Notes: a model not told the origin generated them from the letters alone. A stretch of 64,000 bases of DNA from Rhodopseudomonas faecalis (GCF_003217325.1 NZ_QJTI01000022.1:1-64000); one strand, 5' to 3'. Shown: positions 37,098 through 48,286, counted from the first letter of the stretch. Translations and numbers: made by a program.

Positions 37098-37694
37098 ATG
37101 TTGCAGGACATCCCGACGCCCACACGGCACCAGCCCCAAAGCTGCGTTTTGGAAACCGAGCGGCTGCGCTTGCGCAAGCCGATGCTCGCGGATGTGAAAG
37201 CCATTGCCCGCCTTGCCAATGATCGTCAGGTCGCGCTGAATACGCGCCGGCTGCCGCATCCCTATCGCCAGGACGACGCCGCCGATTACATCAAGGCGCT
37301 GGCCGCCAGCGGCCACGACACCGCGTTCCTGATCGAGCTCGATTACCAGCCGATCGGCATGGTGGCGATCGATTGGCGTAACCCGGCCGCGCCCGAACTC
37401 GGCTATTGGCTGGGCGTCGATTATTGGGGCCTGGGCTTTGCCACTGAAGCGGCGCGCGCGGTGATCGATTTCGCGTTCGAGGAATTCGACATCGCACAGG
37501 TGGTCGCGGGCGCGCGGGTCGCCAATCCGGCGTCACGCAATGTGCTGGAGAAGTGCGGCTTCCAGTGGACCGGGGTCGAACTGCACCGCTTCGAGGCGCT
37601 CGGCGGCTCGACGCCGGTCGATCGCTTTCGGCTGAGCCGCGGCGTCTGGTCGTCGCTGAAAAGCTGGAACGCGACCACACGCCACGCCAGTTGA
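37098..37694 (+). CDS. GNAT-family N-acetyltransferase (RimJ/RimL-like)
   Basis: A 198-residue acetyl-CoA-dependent acyltransferase. It begins with the RimJ/RimL-like LETERLRLRKPMLAD and continues with ELGYWLGVDYWGLGFATEAARAVI, the acetyl-CoA pyrophosphate loop. The C-terminal NPASRNVLEKCGFQ is characteristic of the family. The ATG at 37098 follows CAGGAG. The acceptor could be a protein N-terminus or a small molecule. It lies between the rpmA terminator and a short ORF. Confidence 0.9.
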   Translation: MLQDIPTPTRHQPQSCVLETERLRLRKPMLADVKAIARLANDRQVALNTRRLPHPYRQDDAADYIKALAASGHDTAFLIELDYQPIGMVAIDWRNPAAPELGYWLGVDYWGLGFATEAARAVIDFAFEEFDIAQVVAGARVANPASRNVLEKCGFQWTGVELHRFEALGGSTPVDRFRLSRGVWSSLKSWNATTRHAS

Positions 37695-37879
37695 GGCGCC
37701 AGCCCGCAGCAATCTGCAGACGATGGCGGTACGGTTAGTCGGCCATCGTCGCAGCATTTTGCTGGCATCGCCTTACGCGCGCTTAACCAGAGCTAATTGA
37801 GAACCACTCTCCCTCGGACCACACCGAGTACGCCCGCGGCAGGCGGTCGCGTAGGACGAAACTCCAACAGGAGTTTCGC

Positions 37880-38053
37880 ATGCTGACTAATCGCTACATC
37901 AATGCCCTTCTCACCAGCGGCTTTGTCGAGGAGTTGAAGCTGCAACCGATCGCCTTTGAAGAATGCGAGCAAGCGGCGGCGGCCGCCGAGCAACGCCAAC
38001 GTTCAGAACAATTGAGCCTGCAATTCACAGAGCTCAACCTCGCCATCAAATGA
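37880..38053 (+). CDS. Small hypothetical protein
   Basis: A 57-codon frame, MLTNRYINALLTSGFVEELK followed by an alanine/glutamate-rich helix and a TGA at 38051. It has a good ribosome binding site (AACAGGAG) eight bases before the ATG. The composition suggests a small soluble helical protein. No family is recognised. It converges with the EamA transporter gene, whose stop lies six bases beyond. Confidence 0.5.
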   Translation: MLTNRYINALLTSGFVEELKLQPIAFEECEQAAAAAEQRQRSEQLSLQFTELNLAIK

Positions 38054-38059
38054 TGGCCG

Positions 38060-38974
38060 TCAGCGCTGCGCCGCTTCCCCTGCGGCGCGGCGCTCGCGCT
38101 GCTCGATGGCGATGATGGCAAGCCCGGCAGCGATGATGATACTCATGCCCACCCACATGGTCGGCGTCGGCCAATCGCCAAAGATCAGATAGCCGAACAC
38201 CACGCCCCAGATGATCATCGAATATTGAAACGGCACCACCACGCTCGCCGGCGCGATCCGCAGCGAGCGGTTGACGCACAACAGCCCCAGCGCCGACACC
38301 GCCCCCGCAATCGCAAACAGGCTGAGATCCGGCACGCTCGGCGTGGTCCAGCCCGATGGCACCAGCACCGCACCGAGCGCAAAAGTGCCGACAAATTGCT
38401 GCGACGCCAGCACCATGTCGGGCGTCTGGCGCAGCGAACGGGTGATCAGCAGCAGCGCGGCAAAGGCGACGCTGGCCACCAGCGCGATTAGAGCCGGCCA
38501 GCTCACGGTTTCCGCCGAGGGCTGCAGCGCGATCACCACGCCGCCAAACCCGACCAGAATGGCAATGAGCCGCGCCCGGCCGATCCGCTCGCCGAGAAAC
38601 AGCGCCGAGCCGACCGTGACGAACAGCGACGACGCCAAGTAATAAGTGATGACGTCGGCAAGCGGCAGATAACGGGTCGCCAGAAAAAAGGCGGCCACTT
38701 CGAGGGTCGCGACCCCGATCCGCGCCGCCTGCAGCCAGGGCCGCTCCAGGCTGGTGAAGGCAGCGCGCTGCCGCCAGATCAGCGGCGACAACACGATCAA
38801 GCCGGCGGCGGCGCGCAGCAGCAGCAATTGCCCGACCGAATAGCTGGCGACCACCAGCTTGCCGAGCGCATCGCCAAACGCAAACAGCCCCATCGCCGCC
38901 AGCATCAAGGCGATGCCGATCAGCCGCGTACTGTTCGGCGTGGTGCCGCCCGACAATTTTGCGAAAATGCCCAT
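38060..38974 (-). CDS. EamA/DMT-family transporter
   Basis: A 304-residue drug/metabolite transporter with ten predicted membrane segments in two EamA repeats. The first covers about residues 15-140 (AAMGLFAFGDALGKLVV, FFLATRYLPLADVITYYLAS). The second covers about 155-285 (CVNRSLRIAPASVVVPFQYSMIIWG, FGYLIFGDWP). The ATG at 38974 follows GGGGCGAG, and the frame extends to 39040. The substrate is unknown. Confidence 0.9.
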   Translation of the reverse strand: MGIFAKLSGGTTPNSTRLIGIALMLAAMGLFAFGDALGKLVVASYSVGQLLLLRAAAGLIVLSPLIWRQRAAFTSLERPWLQAARIGVATLEVAAFFLATRYLPLADVITYYLASSLFVTVGSALFLGERIGRARLIAILVGFGGVVIALQPSAETVSWPALIALVASVAFAALLLITRSLRQTPDMVLASQQFVGTFALGAVLVPSGWTTPSVPDLSLFAIAGAVSALGLLCVNRSLRIAPASVVVPFQYSMIIWGVVFGYLIFGDWPTPTMWVGMSIIIAAGLAIIAIEQRERRAAGEAAQR

Positions 38975-39146
38975 CTCGCCCCGCAGCGCTGCGTTACAGC
39001 CGGCGTGCCAATATTGGCGCCGGCACCGGACCTGATCCACAAAGCCGAAGGCGGCGGGCAGAGCAACCCCCAGGCCGGCCGGGCGGCCCCCTGCGCCAGT
39101 GCTGCGACCGCAAGCCGCGGCCGCGTCCCGGCCCGGCAGCCGCTAG

Positions 39147-40235
<1,089 letters not shown>

Positions 40236-40395
40236 CGCGTTGCCAGCGCGCGCAGCTGCGCGGCCGTTTCAAGATTGCGGCGGCTCCGACCCCGTCGGCG
40301 CCGCCAGGTTTCCGAAGGTCGTCAGACCCTCGCCTTTTCCGCCTCGGCCCGGCCGAGCCGTCATCGTCGCAAAGTCCGTCCCAAAAGTCCGTTCC

Positions 40396-41529
40396 ATGTC
40401 CCTTCCCTCACTCAGAAACTTTCGCCGCATCGTGGTCAAGGTTGGCTCCTCGCTGCTGATCGACTCAGAAGCTGGCGAGGTGCGCGCGGGATGGCTGGCG
40501 GCGTTGGCGTCCGATCTCGCCGCGCTGCATCGCGGCGGCCGCGACGTGATGGTGGTGTCGTCCGGTTCGATCGCGCTCGGCCGCAGCCGTCTGAAACTGC
40601 CGCGCGGCCCGCTCAAGCTCGAGGAAAGCCAGGCCGCCGCCGCGGTCGGCCAGATCGCGTTGGCGCGCACCTGGTCGGAAGTGCTGAGCGCCTATGAGAT
40701 CGACGCCGGTCAGATTCTGGTGACGCTGCAGGACACCGAGGAGCGCCGCCGTTATCTGAACGCCCGCTCCACCATCGCCAAATTGCTGGAATGGCGCGCC
40801 ATTCCGGTGATCAACGAGAACGACACCGTGGCCACCGCAGAAATCCGCTATGGCGACAATGACCGGCTGGCGGCACGGGTCGCGACCATGGCGAGCGCCG
40901 ATCTGCTCGTTCTGCTGTCGGATATCGACGGTCTTTATACGGCGCCACCCGCCAACGACCCGACCGCCAGCTTGATCCCGGTGGTCGAGGCCGTGACCGC
41001 GGAGATTGAAGGCATGGCCGGCGCGGCCGGCTCGGAGCTGTCGCGCGGCGGCATGCGCACCAAGATCGAGGCCGCCAAGATCGCCACCACCGCCGGCACC
41101 CATATGCTGATCGCCAATGGCAAGATCGACCATCCGCTGCGCACCATCGCCGATGGCGGCCGCTGCACCTGGTTCCTGACACCGGCCAACCCGGTGACCG
41201 CGCGCAAGCGCTGGATCGCGGGATCGCTGGAGCCGAAGGGTACGCTCACCATCGACGCCGGCGCGGTGTGCGCCTTGCGCGCCGGCAAGAGCTTGCTGCC
41301 GGCCGGGGTGGTGCGGGTCGAGGGCCAGTTCGCGCGCGGCGACGCCGTGGTGGTGCGCGGCCCCGACACCGACGAAATCGGCCGTGGCCTGGTCGCCTAT
41401 GACGCCGAGGACGCCGAAAAGATCATCGGCCATTCCTCGCCGGACGTGATGTCCATTTTGGGCATCAGCGGCCGCGCCGAGATGATCCATCGCGACGATC
41501 TGGTGATCGGCGCCGTTCCGAACTCCTGA
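40396..41529 (+). CDS. proB: Glutamate 5-kinase
   Basis: A 377-residue enzyme for the first step of proline synthesis, phosphorylating glutamate. The amino-acid kinase domain starts [12 protein letters not shown] and holds [34 protein letters not shown] and the substrate loop [17 protein letters not shown]-terminal PUA domain (about 280-370) is present. The ATG at 40396 gives the standard N-terminus; the open frame reaching 40240 does not. proA is not in the window. Confidence 0.96.
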   Translation: MSLPSLRNFRRIVVKVGSSLLIDSEAGEVRAGWLAALASDLAALHRGGRDVMVVSSGSIALGRSRLKLPRGPLKLEESQAAAAVGQIALARTWSEVLSAYEIDAGQILVTLQDTEERRRYLNARSTIAKLLEWRAIPVINENDTVATAEIRYGDNDRLAARVATMASADLLVLLSDIDGLYTAPPANDPTASLIPVVEAVTAEIEGMAGAAGSELSRGGMRTKIEAAKIATTAGTHMLIANGKIDHPLRTIADGGRCTWFLTPANPVTARKRWIAGSLEPKGTLTIDAGAVCALRAGKSLLPAGVVRVEGQFARGDAVVVRGPDTDEIGRGLVAYDAEDAEKIIGHSSPDVMSILGISGRAEMIHRDDLVIGAVPNS

Positions 41530-41570
41530 AGCTGAACTGGTCGGCAGCGCGGCTGACGCCCGTCTCTGCG

Positions 41571-41664
41571 CGTCATGGCCGGGCTCGTCCCGGCCGCCCA
41601 CGTCTTTGATCTTGCGGCGCTTTCAGACGTGGACACCCGCGACAAGCGCGGGCATGACGGGTCA
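41571..41664. repeat. Interspersed palindromic repeat, family A, copy 1
   Basis: A roughly 94-bp element starting CGTCATGGCCGGGCTCGTCC and ending CGACAAGCGCGGGCATGACG. The two ends are inverted relative to each other, giving a foldback with internal GGCCGGG/CCCGGCC and CCCGCG/CGCGGG hairpins. A close copy lies at 50352-50446 and a looser relative at 55073-55190. It lies between proB and the enoyl-CoA hydratase gene and could act as a bidirectional terminator. Confidence 0.8.
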
Positions 41665-41684
41665 TTGCTGAGGACCGGAGGGTA

Positions 41685-42494
41685 TCAGTCCTCGGTGTCT
41701 TCATCCCCGCTGAACGCGCCGTGCCGGCCATCGCCGGCGACAAAGCGCGCCGCGCCGTCCTGCGTTTCGCCGCTCTCGATCACCGCCAGCCCGCCGCGCA
41801 TTTCCGCGGCGATCGCGTCTTCCTCAGGCAGCTCCCATTGCCGCAGCGCCGACATCCGGTCGGCGCGCAGACAGGCCTGCGGGAACGCGGCGATCTCCTT
41901 GGCCAGCATGATCGCCTGCGCCGCGGCCTGGCCGCGCTGCACCAGGCGGTTGGCGAGCCCGATCCGATAGGCCTCCTGGCCGCCGACCGGGCGCCCGGTC
42001 AGGATCAGGTCCATGGCATGGGATTGGCCGATCAGCCGCGGCAGCCGGATGGTGCCAAGATCGATCAGCGGCACGCCGAACCGGCGGCAGAACACCCCGA
42101 AAGTGGCGTTGTCGGCGACCACGCGCATGTCGGCCCACAGCGCCAGCTCAAAGCCGCCAGCCACCGCAAAACCTTCCACCGCTGCGATCACGGGCTTCGA
42201 CAGCCGCAGCCGGGTCGGCCCCATCGGCGCGATGGTGTCATGGCCGCCAAGGTCATAGCTGCGGTCTTGGTCGCCCGCGGCCACCGCTTTCAGATCGGCA
42301 CCGGCACAAAAATGGCCGCCCGCCCCGGTCAGCACCGCCACCAACGAGCTGTCATCGGCCTCGAATGCCAAAAACGCCTCAAAGAGCCGCTTGGCGGTCG
42401 CGCCATCGACGGCATTGCGGCAATGCGGACGATTGATCGAGACGATCGTCACCGGCCCGTCGCGCGCGATCAGCACGGTTTCGGCTTGGTTCAT
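41685..42494 (-). CDS. Enoyl-CoA hydratase/isomerase (crotonase) family protein
   Basis: A 269-residue crotonase-fold enzyme. The first oxyanion-hole motif is GGHFCAGADLKAVAAGD (about 59-75) and the second is AVEGFAVAGGFELALWADMRV (about 105-125). The crotonase signature continues with FGVPLIDLGTIRLPRLIG. It probably hydrates or isomerises an enoyl-CoA, but the exact reaction is not determined. The C-terminus is rich in acidic residues (DEDTED). It lies 57 bp downstream of purC on the same strand. Confidence 0.9.
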   Translation of the reverse strand: MNQAETVLIARDGPVTIVSINRPHCRNAVDGATAKRLFEAFLAFEADDSSLVAVLTGAGGHFCAGADLKAVAAGDQDRSYDLGGHDTIAPMGPTRLRLSKPVIAAVEGFAVAGGFELALWADMRVVADNATFGVFCRRFGVPLIDLGTIRLPRLIGQSHAMDLILTGRPVGGQEAYRIGLANRLVQRGQAAAQAIMLAKEIAAFPQACLRADRMSALRQWELPEEDAIAAEMRGGLAVIESGETQDGAARFVAGDGRHGAFSGDEDTED

Positions 42495-42551
42495 GGCAGC
42501 ATCACTCCCGGTTGGCGACCGCGCGGCGCGGCGACGCCGCGCAGGCAGCCG

Positions 42552-43469
42552 CTAGGCGATCTTGAGATCGAGCCCGGTCAAACGCCGATAGGCATCGCGA
42601 TAACGCAGGCTGGTGGCCTCGACCACCTCGGCCGGCAGCGGCGGCGGCGGCGCTTCGCCGTTCCAGCGCCCGGCGCGGCGTTCGCCGTCGAGATAGTCGC
42701 GCAGCGGCTGCTTGTCGAATGACGGCTGCGGCCGGCCCGGCTGATAGACATCGCTCGCCCAGAACCGCGAGCTGTCCGGGGTCATCACCTCATCGATCAG
42801 GATGATGCGGCCCTCGCCGTCGCGGCCGAATTCAAACTTGGTGTCGGCAATGATGATGCCCTGCTCGCGCGCGATCACCTCGCCGGCGGTGTAGACCGCG
42901 CGGCTCATGCTTTCGAGCGTATAGGCGTCTTCCTGGCCGATAATCTCGCCCATGCGCGTGATGGTGATGTTCTCATCATGGCCGGTCTCGGCCTTGGTGG
43001 CCGGGCTGAACACCGCAGGCTCGAGCTTCTGGCTTTCCAGCAGGCCCTGCGGCAGCGCTTCGCCAGCCAAAGTGCCGCTGGCCGAATATTCCTTCCAGGC
43101 CGATCCGGACAGATAGCCGCGCACCACGCATTCGATCGGAAACACCTTGGTGCGCTGGCACAGCATGGTGCGGCCGCTGAGCTGGGCGCGGTGATCGCGC
43201 AGCTGCGGCACGGCGGCGATAATGGCGTCGATATCGGCGCTGATCATGTGATGCGGCACCACGCCTTCGAGCTGGCGGAACCACCAGGCACTGAGCTGGG
43301 TCAGAACCGCGCCCTTGAACGGGATGGTCTCGTTCATCACCACGTCGAAGGCGCTGATGCGATCGGTGGTGACCAGCAGCAGTCGGTCGTCGCCGACGGC
43401 ATAAATGTCGCGCACCTTGCCACGCCCGATCTTGGGAAGGGGCAAATCGCTGCTCAGCATCGTGGTCAT
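42552..43469 (-). CDS. purC: Phosphoribosylaminoimidazole-succinocarboxamide synthase
   Basis: A 305-residue SAICAR synthetase of purine biosynthesis, joining CAIR and aspartate with ATP. The core has [28 protein letters not shown] near the N-terminus and [16 protein letters not shown] mid-protein. [10 protein letters not shown] and [13 protein letters not shown] follow. At 305 residues it is of the longer, yeast Ade1-like type rather than the 237-residue E. coli type. Many Rhizobiales carry more than one purC form. Confidence 0.95.
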   Translation of the reverse strand: MTTMLSSDLPLPKIGRGKVRDIYAVGDDRLLLVTTDRISAFDVVMNETIPFKGAVLTQLSAWWFRQLEGVVPHHMISADIDAIIAAVPQLRDHRAQLSGRTMLCQRTKVFPIECVVRGYLSGSAWKEYSASGTLAGEALPQGLLESQKLEPAVFSPATKAETGHDENITITRMGEIIGQEDAYTLESMSRAVYTAGEVIAREQGIIIADTKFEFGRDGEGRIILIDEVMTPDSSRFWASDVYQPGRPQPSFDKQPLRDYLDGERRAGRWNGEAPPPPLPAEVVEATSLRYRDAYRRLTGLDLKIA

Positions 43470-43536
43470 GTCCGGGCTTTCAAACAGTCGCGCCGGCGCG
43501 CACGCCGACGATCAGGACGGATGGCGTCGCATGGGC

Positions 43537-43812
43537 TCATTCCGGCAGTGGGATGAACTCATGCTCCTCCGGGACGGTGGCGAAGCGGCCGGTCTTCCAA
43601 TCCTGCTTCGCCTGTTCGATCCGTTCTTTACTTGAGGACACGAAATTCCACCAGATGTAGCGCGGCCCTTCCAGGGCGTCGCCGCCGAGCACCATCACCC
43701 GGCTCGGTTGCAGCGCGCGCCGGGTGATGCGGTCGCCGGGCCGAAACACCAGAAGCCGCGGCGCTGTGAAGCGCGCGCCGGCGATCTCGGCGCGCTCAAG
43801 CCAGCACGACAC
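43537..43812 (-). pseudogene. Pirin-family remnant (C-terminal part only)
   Basis: A 91-residue frame matching only the last third of a pirin-like bicupin: [15 protein letters not shown], then [40 protein letters not shown] and a terminal EHEFIPLPE. Full pirins have about 280-300 residues. The N-terminal cupin with its iron ligands is absent, and the upstream sequence does not encode it in any frame I could read. The frame opens with GTG and no clear ribosome binding site. It is probably a deletion remnant. Confidence 0.75.
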
Positions 43813-43927
43813 TCAACGACAGATTGCAGGCCGCAGCACGATCGCCGGCACCGCGCAGCGCGGCATTCAGCGCCGCTTAACAGAGCAGCAGTAGGATGAT
43901 CGCCACTGTTCCGATTGGAGTTCCACG

Positions 43928-44164
43928 ATGCTGATCAGCGAAAGCGCCGCGCGCACCAAATGGTGCCCGATGGTGCGCATCGACAACAACAACCGCCTGC
44001 ACAACACCATGACGGACGGTTTCCAGAACTCCGAGCTGATGTATCACTGCATCGCAACCGACTGCATGGCCTGGCGCAGCTTCCATCTGTCGCATCTCAA
44101 GGGCACAGGGACGGTGGAGAAGCACGGCTATTGCGGGCTCGCCGGCCGTCCTGAGCTGGACTGA
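43928..44164 (+). CDS. Small cysteine-containing hypothetical protein
   Basis: A 78-residue protein whose ATG follows GATTGGAG. Four cysteines sit in conserved-looking contexts: TKWCPMVRI, YHCIATDCMAWRS and KHGYCGLAG. The C-x5-C pair with the outer cysteines suggests a zinc or iron-sulfur site. I recall similar small proteins in related genomes but no named family. It stands alone between the pirin remnant and the histidine kinase cluster, with neighbour-like composition. Confidence 0.72.
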   Translation: MLISESAARTKWCPMVRIDNNNRLHNTMTDGFQNSELMYHCIATDCMAWRSFHLSHLKGTGTVEKHGYCGLAGRPELD

Positions 44165-44489
44165 TCACCGCAGCCAGTCCGCGGCCCGCGCGGCCGCATC
44201 GAACGCACGTCGAACGCCGCCGGGCGCGGTGCCTTGTGACTCTGTCCGCTGCTGACACTGTTCGCCGCGTGCGCGTGCCGGCCCCTTTGACGCCGGAAAA
44301 TAAAATCTGGCGCCAGGTTTCTGTTTCCATCAGAATCGCCCCCGTCTCTAGACTGCGGAACCATTGGTCCGCTTGAGCGACGAGCCAGATGGATCGAGCA
44401 TTGCCGTTGCGAGCATTGCCGTTGCCACGCCGCGGGCCGCCCTTGCCGGCCCCGCTGCGCTGTCGCCTCAGCATGCAGGAAGGGCGGCC

Positions 44490-46568
44490 GTGGAACCTGT
44501 GACGCCACCCGCCGAGGCCGTTGAAAATCCCGGTTTGGCAAGCCGCAGCGGCATTGTCGGCATGGTCCGCGCAGTGCCGATCCGCTGGCGCATCCTGTCG
44601 ATTGCCGCCCTGAACTCCGCGGTCGCGATCGCATTGGCGGCGCTGATCTGGAGCGGCGCGCAGGTACTTGGGTCCGCCTGGGACGATCTGCGCCAAGTGC
44701 AGGCTTCCGACAAGATCCTGACCCGGCTCGAGACCGAAACCGGCCGGCTGCAGAATCTGATCCACCGCTACATCAATCAGCCGAGCCCGGAATTGTTCGG
44801 CGAAATCCTGCTGCTGCGCGAGACCGTGCTCGGCACGCTCAACACCCGCGCCGCCACCGACCCGATGCTGTCCGGCTCCGTGGCCGAGCTGCAGCAGGCG
44901 ATCGAGCGGTTCCTCAATGGCTTTGGCGATCTGCGCACGCTGCAGACCACCATCACCAAGACCTATCAGAACGAGGTGCTGGTCCCTGCCAAGGAGATGC
45001 TGGGGCTCTATTCGGTGATCGAAGGCGCCACCGGACGGCGCGAGGCCGCGATCTGGCCGCCGCTCGGCCGCTCCCGAGAATCATTCACCGCGCTCTTGGT
45101 GGCGGCCAATGCCTACTACCTGTCGCTCGCCCCGACCGCCGCCGATGATGCCCGGGAGAACCTCGACGCGATCGAACGCACTGTGCCGGTAATGCAGGGC
45201 CTGGCCGATAACGACCTGCAGCGCATGTCGCTGGAACGGCTGCAAGCGCGTGCCGCGGCGCTCCGCTCCGGGTTTCAGAATTTGTCGCAGCAACTGGCGC
45301 GCCGCACCGATCTGCTACGTCACTCAATTGACGCCAGCCAGGCCGCGATTATCGCCGCGATCGATAGTCTGTCGGCCAAGATGCGCCAGAACGAGCAGAA
45401 GGCGCAGCAGACCTTTGACCGCACGCTGGCCAGCATTTCGCATAAGGTGCTGTGGATCGCCGCGGCGTTTCTCGGCATCATTATCATCGCCGGCGCGGTG
45501 ATCGCGCTGTCGATCCGGCTGCCGCTGCAGCAATTGATGCGGGCGATGCGCGCCATCACCACCGGCGACTATGATCACCGTGTCACCGGCACCGACGCCC
45601 GCGACGAGATCGGCGCGATGGCGCGCGCGGTCGAAGTGTTTCGCGAAACCGCGATCGATAAGCGCAAGGCGGAAAATGAGCTGCGCGCCGCCAAGGAGCG
45701 CGCCGAAGCGGCGCTGCTCGAACTGAACGCCGCGCAGCAGAACCTGATCGATGCCGAACGGCTGGCCGCGCTCGGCGGCCTGGTGGCCGGCGTCGCCCAT
45801 GAGGTCAACAACCCGATCGGCATCAGCCTGACCGTGGCGTCGAGCTTCGCGCGCAAGGCCGGCACGTTCGACAGCGAGCTGCGCAGCAATACCCCGCTGC
45901 GCCGCTCAAAACTGGAAGAATTCGTCGGCAGCGCCAAGGACGCCTCGCAGCAGCTGGTCGCCAATTTGCAGCGCGCCGCCGAACTGATCCAGTCATTCAA
46001 GCAGGTAGCGGTCGATCGCTCCCATGCCGAGCGCCGGCAGTTCACCTTGAGCGAGGCCACCAGCCAGATCATCGCCAGCCTGCGCCCGGTGCTCAAGCGC
46101 TCGCCGATCACGCTGACGGTCGAAGTGCCGGAGGGGCTGGTGATCGATGGCTATCCGGGCGCCTATGGCCAGATTCTGACAAATCTGTTCCTGAACGCCG
46201 CCACCCACGCTTTTCCGCGCGGCCGCGCCGGCAATATCAGCATCGGCGCCCGGCCGCGCGGCCCCGATGAGATCGAGATCGTATTCGCCGACAATGGTGT
46301 TGGGATGACCCCGGACGTGCAGCGCCAGGCTTTCGACCCGTTCTTCACCACCAGACGCAACGAAGGCGGTACTGGGCTTGGCCTGCATATCGTCTACAAT
46401 CTGGTCACCCAGCAGCTCGGCGGACGGATGATGCTGGAATCCAGGCCGGGACAAGGGACAACTTTTCGAATTATCATGCCGCGTACCGCGACCGGAGACG
46501 GGAAACAGATCGACCAAACGAACGACGGAAACGCTCCATGGCCGACCAGGACGATGTCCTCCAGCTAA
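44490..46568 (+). CDS. Membrane sensor histidine kinase with HAMP domain
   Basis: About 692 residues. There are two membrane segments, near the N-terminus (ILSIAALNSAVAIALAALIW) and after a long periplasmic helical domain (VLWIAAAFLGIIIIAGAVIA). A HAMP domain follows (IRLPLQQLMRAMRAITTGDY). The dimerisation domain has the phospho-His in GVAHEVNNPIG (about 435). The ATPase domain has NLFLNAATHAF, ADNGVGM and GGTGLGLHIV. GTG at 44490 after GGAAGGGCGGCC is the best start. The frame opens with TTG at 44364. It overlaps the next gene by 31 bp, so the two are coupled. Confidence 0.88.
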   Translation: MEPVTPPAEAVENPGLASRSGIVGMVRAVPIRWRILSIAALNSAVAIALAALIWSGAQVLGSAWDDLRQVQASDKILTRLETETGRLQNLIHRYINQPSPELFGEILLLRETVLGTLNTRAATDPMLSGSVAELQQAIERFLNGFGDLRTLQTTITKTYQNEVLVPAKEMLGLYSVIEGATGRREAAIWPPLGRSRESFTALLVAANAYYLSLAPTAADDARENLDAIERTVPVMQGLADNDLQRMSLERLQARAAALRSGFQNLSQQLARRTDLLRHSIDASQAAIIAAIDSLSAKMRQNEQKAQQTFDRTLASISHKVLWIAAAFLGIIIIAGAVIALSIRLPLQQLMRAMRAITTGDYDHRVTGTDARDEIGAMARAVEVFRETAIDKRKAENELRAAKERAEAALLELNAAQQNLIDAERLAALGGLVAGVAHEVNNPIGISLTVASSFARKAGTFDSELRSNTPLRRSKLEEFVGSAKDASQQLVANLQRAAELIQSFKQVAVDRSHAERRQFTLSEATSQIIASLRPVLKRSPITLTVEVPEGLVIDGYPGAYGQILTNLFLNAATHAFPRGRAGNISIGARPRGPDEIEIVFADNGVGMTPDVQRQAFDPFFTTRRNEGGTGLGLHIVYNLVTQQLGGRMMLESRPGQGTTFRIIMPRTATGDGKQIDQTNDGNAPWPTRTMSSS

Positions 46569-48286
46569 TCGAAGACAGCGCCGCGACTTCCGACGAGCCG
46601 ATCGGGCGGAAGTGGAAGGTGGCGGTGATCGACGATGATTGTGCCGTTCACGAAGGCACGCGGTTCGCGCTCAGCGACTACAATCTCAATGGCCAGACCC
46701 TGGAGATCCTGTCGGCCTATTCCGGCGCCGAAGGCCGCGAGTTGCTGCGCGCCCATCCCGACATCGCGGCGATCCTGCTCGATGTCATCATGGAGACCGA
46801 TGACGCCGGCCTTGAGCTGGTCGAGTTCATCCGCCACGAACTGCGCAACGAGACCGTGCGCATCATCCTGCGCACCGGCCAGCCCGGCCAGGCGCCGGAA
46901 CGGCGGGTGATCGTCGATTACGACATCAACGACTACAAGGCCAAGACCGAGCTGACCGCCGACAAGCTGTTCACCTCGCTGACCGCGGCGCTGCGCAGCT
47001 ATCAGCAGCTCGAACGGATGCTGGAAACCAGGCGCGGCCTGGAAATCATCATCGACGCCGCCTCGACGATGTACGATTTCCGCTCGATGCAGCGGCTGGC
47101 CGAGGGCGTGCTGACCCAGATCGCCTCGCTGCTCAATGTCGATTGCGCCGGCATTTTGGTGCTGCGCGACGGGCGCGACGTCAGCCATGATTTCGCGGTG
47201 CTGGCAGGCTCGGGCTGCTACCGGCAGTTGATCGGTAATTTCAGCCCGGAAGAACTTGATCAGGAGCTGCGCCAGATCGTCGAAGCGGCGTTCCAGCGCC
47301 GCAAGAACGAATATGGCGAGAACCGCACCGTGCTCTATATCGAGACCGGCAGCGGCCGCGAAGTGGTGGTGGTGCTGCAGGCCGAGCGGCAGCTGTCCGA
47401 AACCGACCGCTCGCTGGTCGAGCTGTTCGGCAGCCGGCTGTCGATCGCGTTCGACAATGTCATCCTGTATCAGCAATTGCAGGACGCCAACGCCCAGCTC
47501 GAAGAGCGGGTCGCGCAGCGCACCCGGGCGCTGTCGCAGGCCAACCGCCGGCTGTCGGCGCAATGGCTGCGGCTGCAGCGCGCCAATGGCTTCAAGAACG
47601 AGATTCTCGGCACGGTCGCGCATGATCTGAAGAATCCGCTCGGCGTGATCCTCGGCCGCACCGAAATGCTGACCGAGCTGATCGGCGCCGGTGCCTCCAA
47701 GGACAGCATCAATCTGCAGGTCGAGCACATCCGCGACGCCAGCCGGCGCCTGACGTCGATGGTCGATAATCTGATCTCGGACGCGATGGCTGACGCCTTC
47801 GACATCACCATCCGCCGCGAGCCGATCGACATCGCCGCGCTGGTCACCGAGGTCGCCGAGGCCAACCGGCCGCTGGCGCAGAACAAGCAGCAGCTGATCG
47901 AGATTTCGGCGCCGCTGGCGCGCGTGGTCGGCTGCGACGCCGACCGGATGCGCGAGGCGATCGACAATCTGATGTCGAATGCCATCAAATACAGCCCGAT
48001 CGGCGGCAACATCACGGTGCTGGTCGACGGCGACGACGAGACCACCAGCATCAGCATCACCGATCAGGGCGCCGGGCTGTCGCCGGAAGACATCGGCCGG
48101 TTGTTCGGCCGGTTCCAACGGCTGTCCGCCAAGCCGACCGCCGGTGAGAGCTCGACCGGGCTCGGCCTGTCGATCGTCAAGAAGATCGTCGACATGCATG
48201 GCGGCGAGGTGCAGGCCGCCAGCTCCGGACCGGGCGAAGGAGCCACTTTCACCGTCACGCTGCCGAATTTCCCCGATCTCGCATGA
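46538..48286 (+). CDS. Receiver-DUF3369-histidine kinase hybrid
   Basis: A 582-residue cytoplasmic protein. It has an N-terminal receiver with phospho-Asp in AILLDVIMETDDAG (about 81), a DUF3369 domain (about 165-330, a GAF-like module found in such proteins), a short coiled coil (QLEERVAQRTRALSQANRRL) and a HisKA with His in GTVAHDLKNPLGV (about 361). The HATPase_c domain has NLMSNAIKYSP, DQGAGLSPEDIGRLFGRFQR and STGLGLSIVKKIV. It probably receives phosphate from the upstream membrane kinase and passes it to the downstream regulator. Start and stop both overlap neighbouring genes. Confidence 0.92.
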   Translation: MADQDDVLQLIEDSAATSDEPIGRKWKVAVIDDDCAVHEGTRFALSDYNLNGQTLEILSAYSGAEGRELLRAHPDIAAILLDVIMETDDAGLELVEFIRHELRNETVRIILRTGQPGQAPERRVIVDYDINDYKAKTELTADKLFTSLTAALRSYQQLERMLETRRGLEIIIDAASTMYDFRSMQRLAEGVLTQIASLLNVDCAGILVLRDGRDVSHDFAVLAGSGCYRQLIGNFSPEELDQELRQIVEAAFQRRKNEYGENRTVLYIETGSGREVVVVLQAERQLSETDRSLVELFGSRLSIAFDNVILYQQLQDANAQLEERVAQRTRALSQANRRLSAQWLRLQRANGFKNEILGTVAHDLKNPLGVILGRTEMLTELIGAGASKDSINLQVEHIRDASRRLTSMVDNLISDAMADAFDITIRREPIDIAALVTEVAEANRPLAQNKQQLIEISAPLARVVGCDADRMREAIDNLMSNAIKYSPIGGNITVLVDGDDETTSISITDQGAGLSPEDIGRLFGRFQRLSAKPTAGESSTGLGLSIVKKIVDMHGGEVQAASSGPGEGATFTVTLPNFPDLA

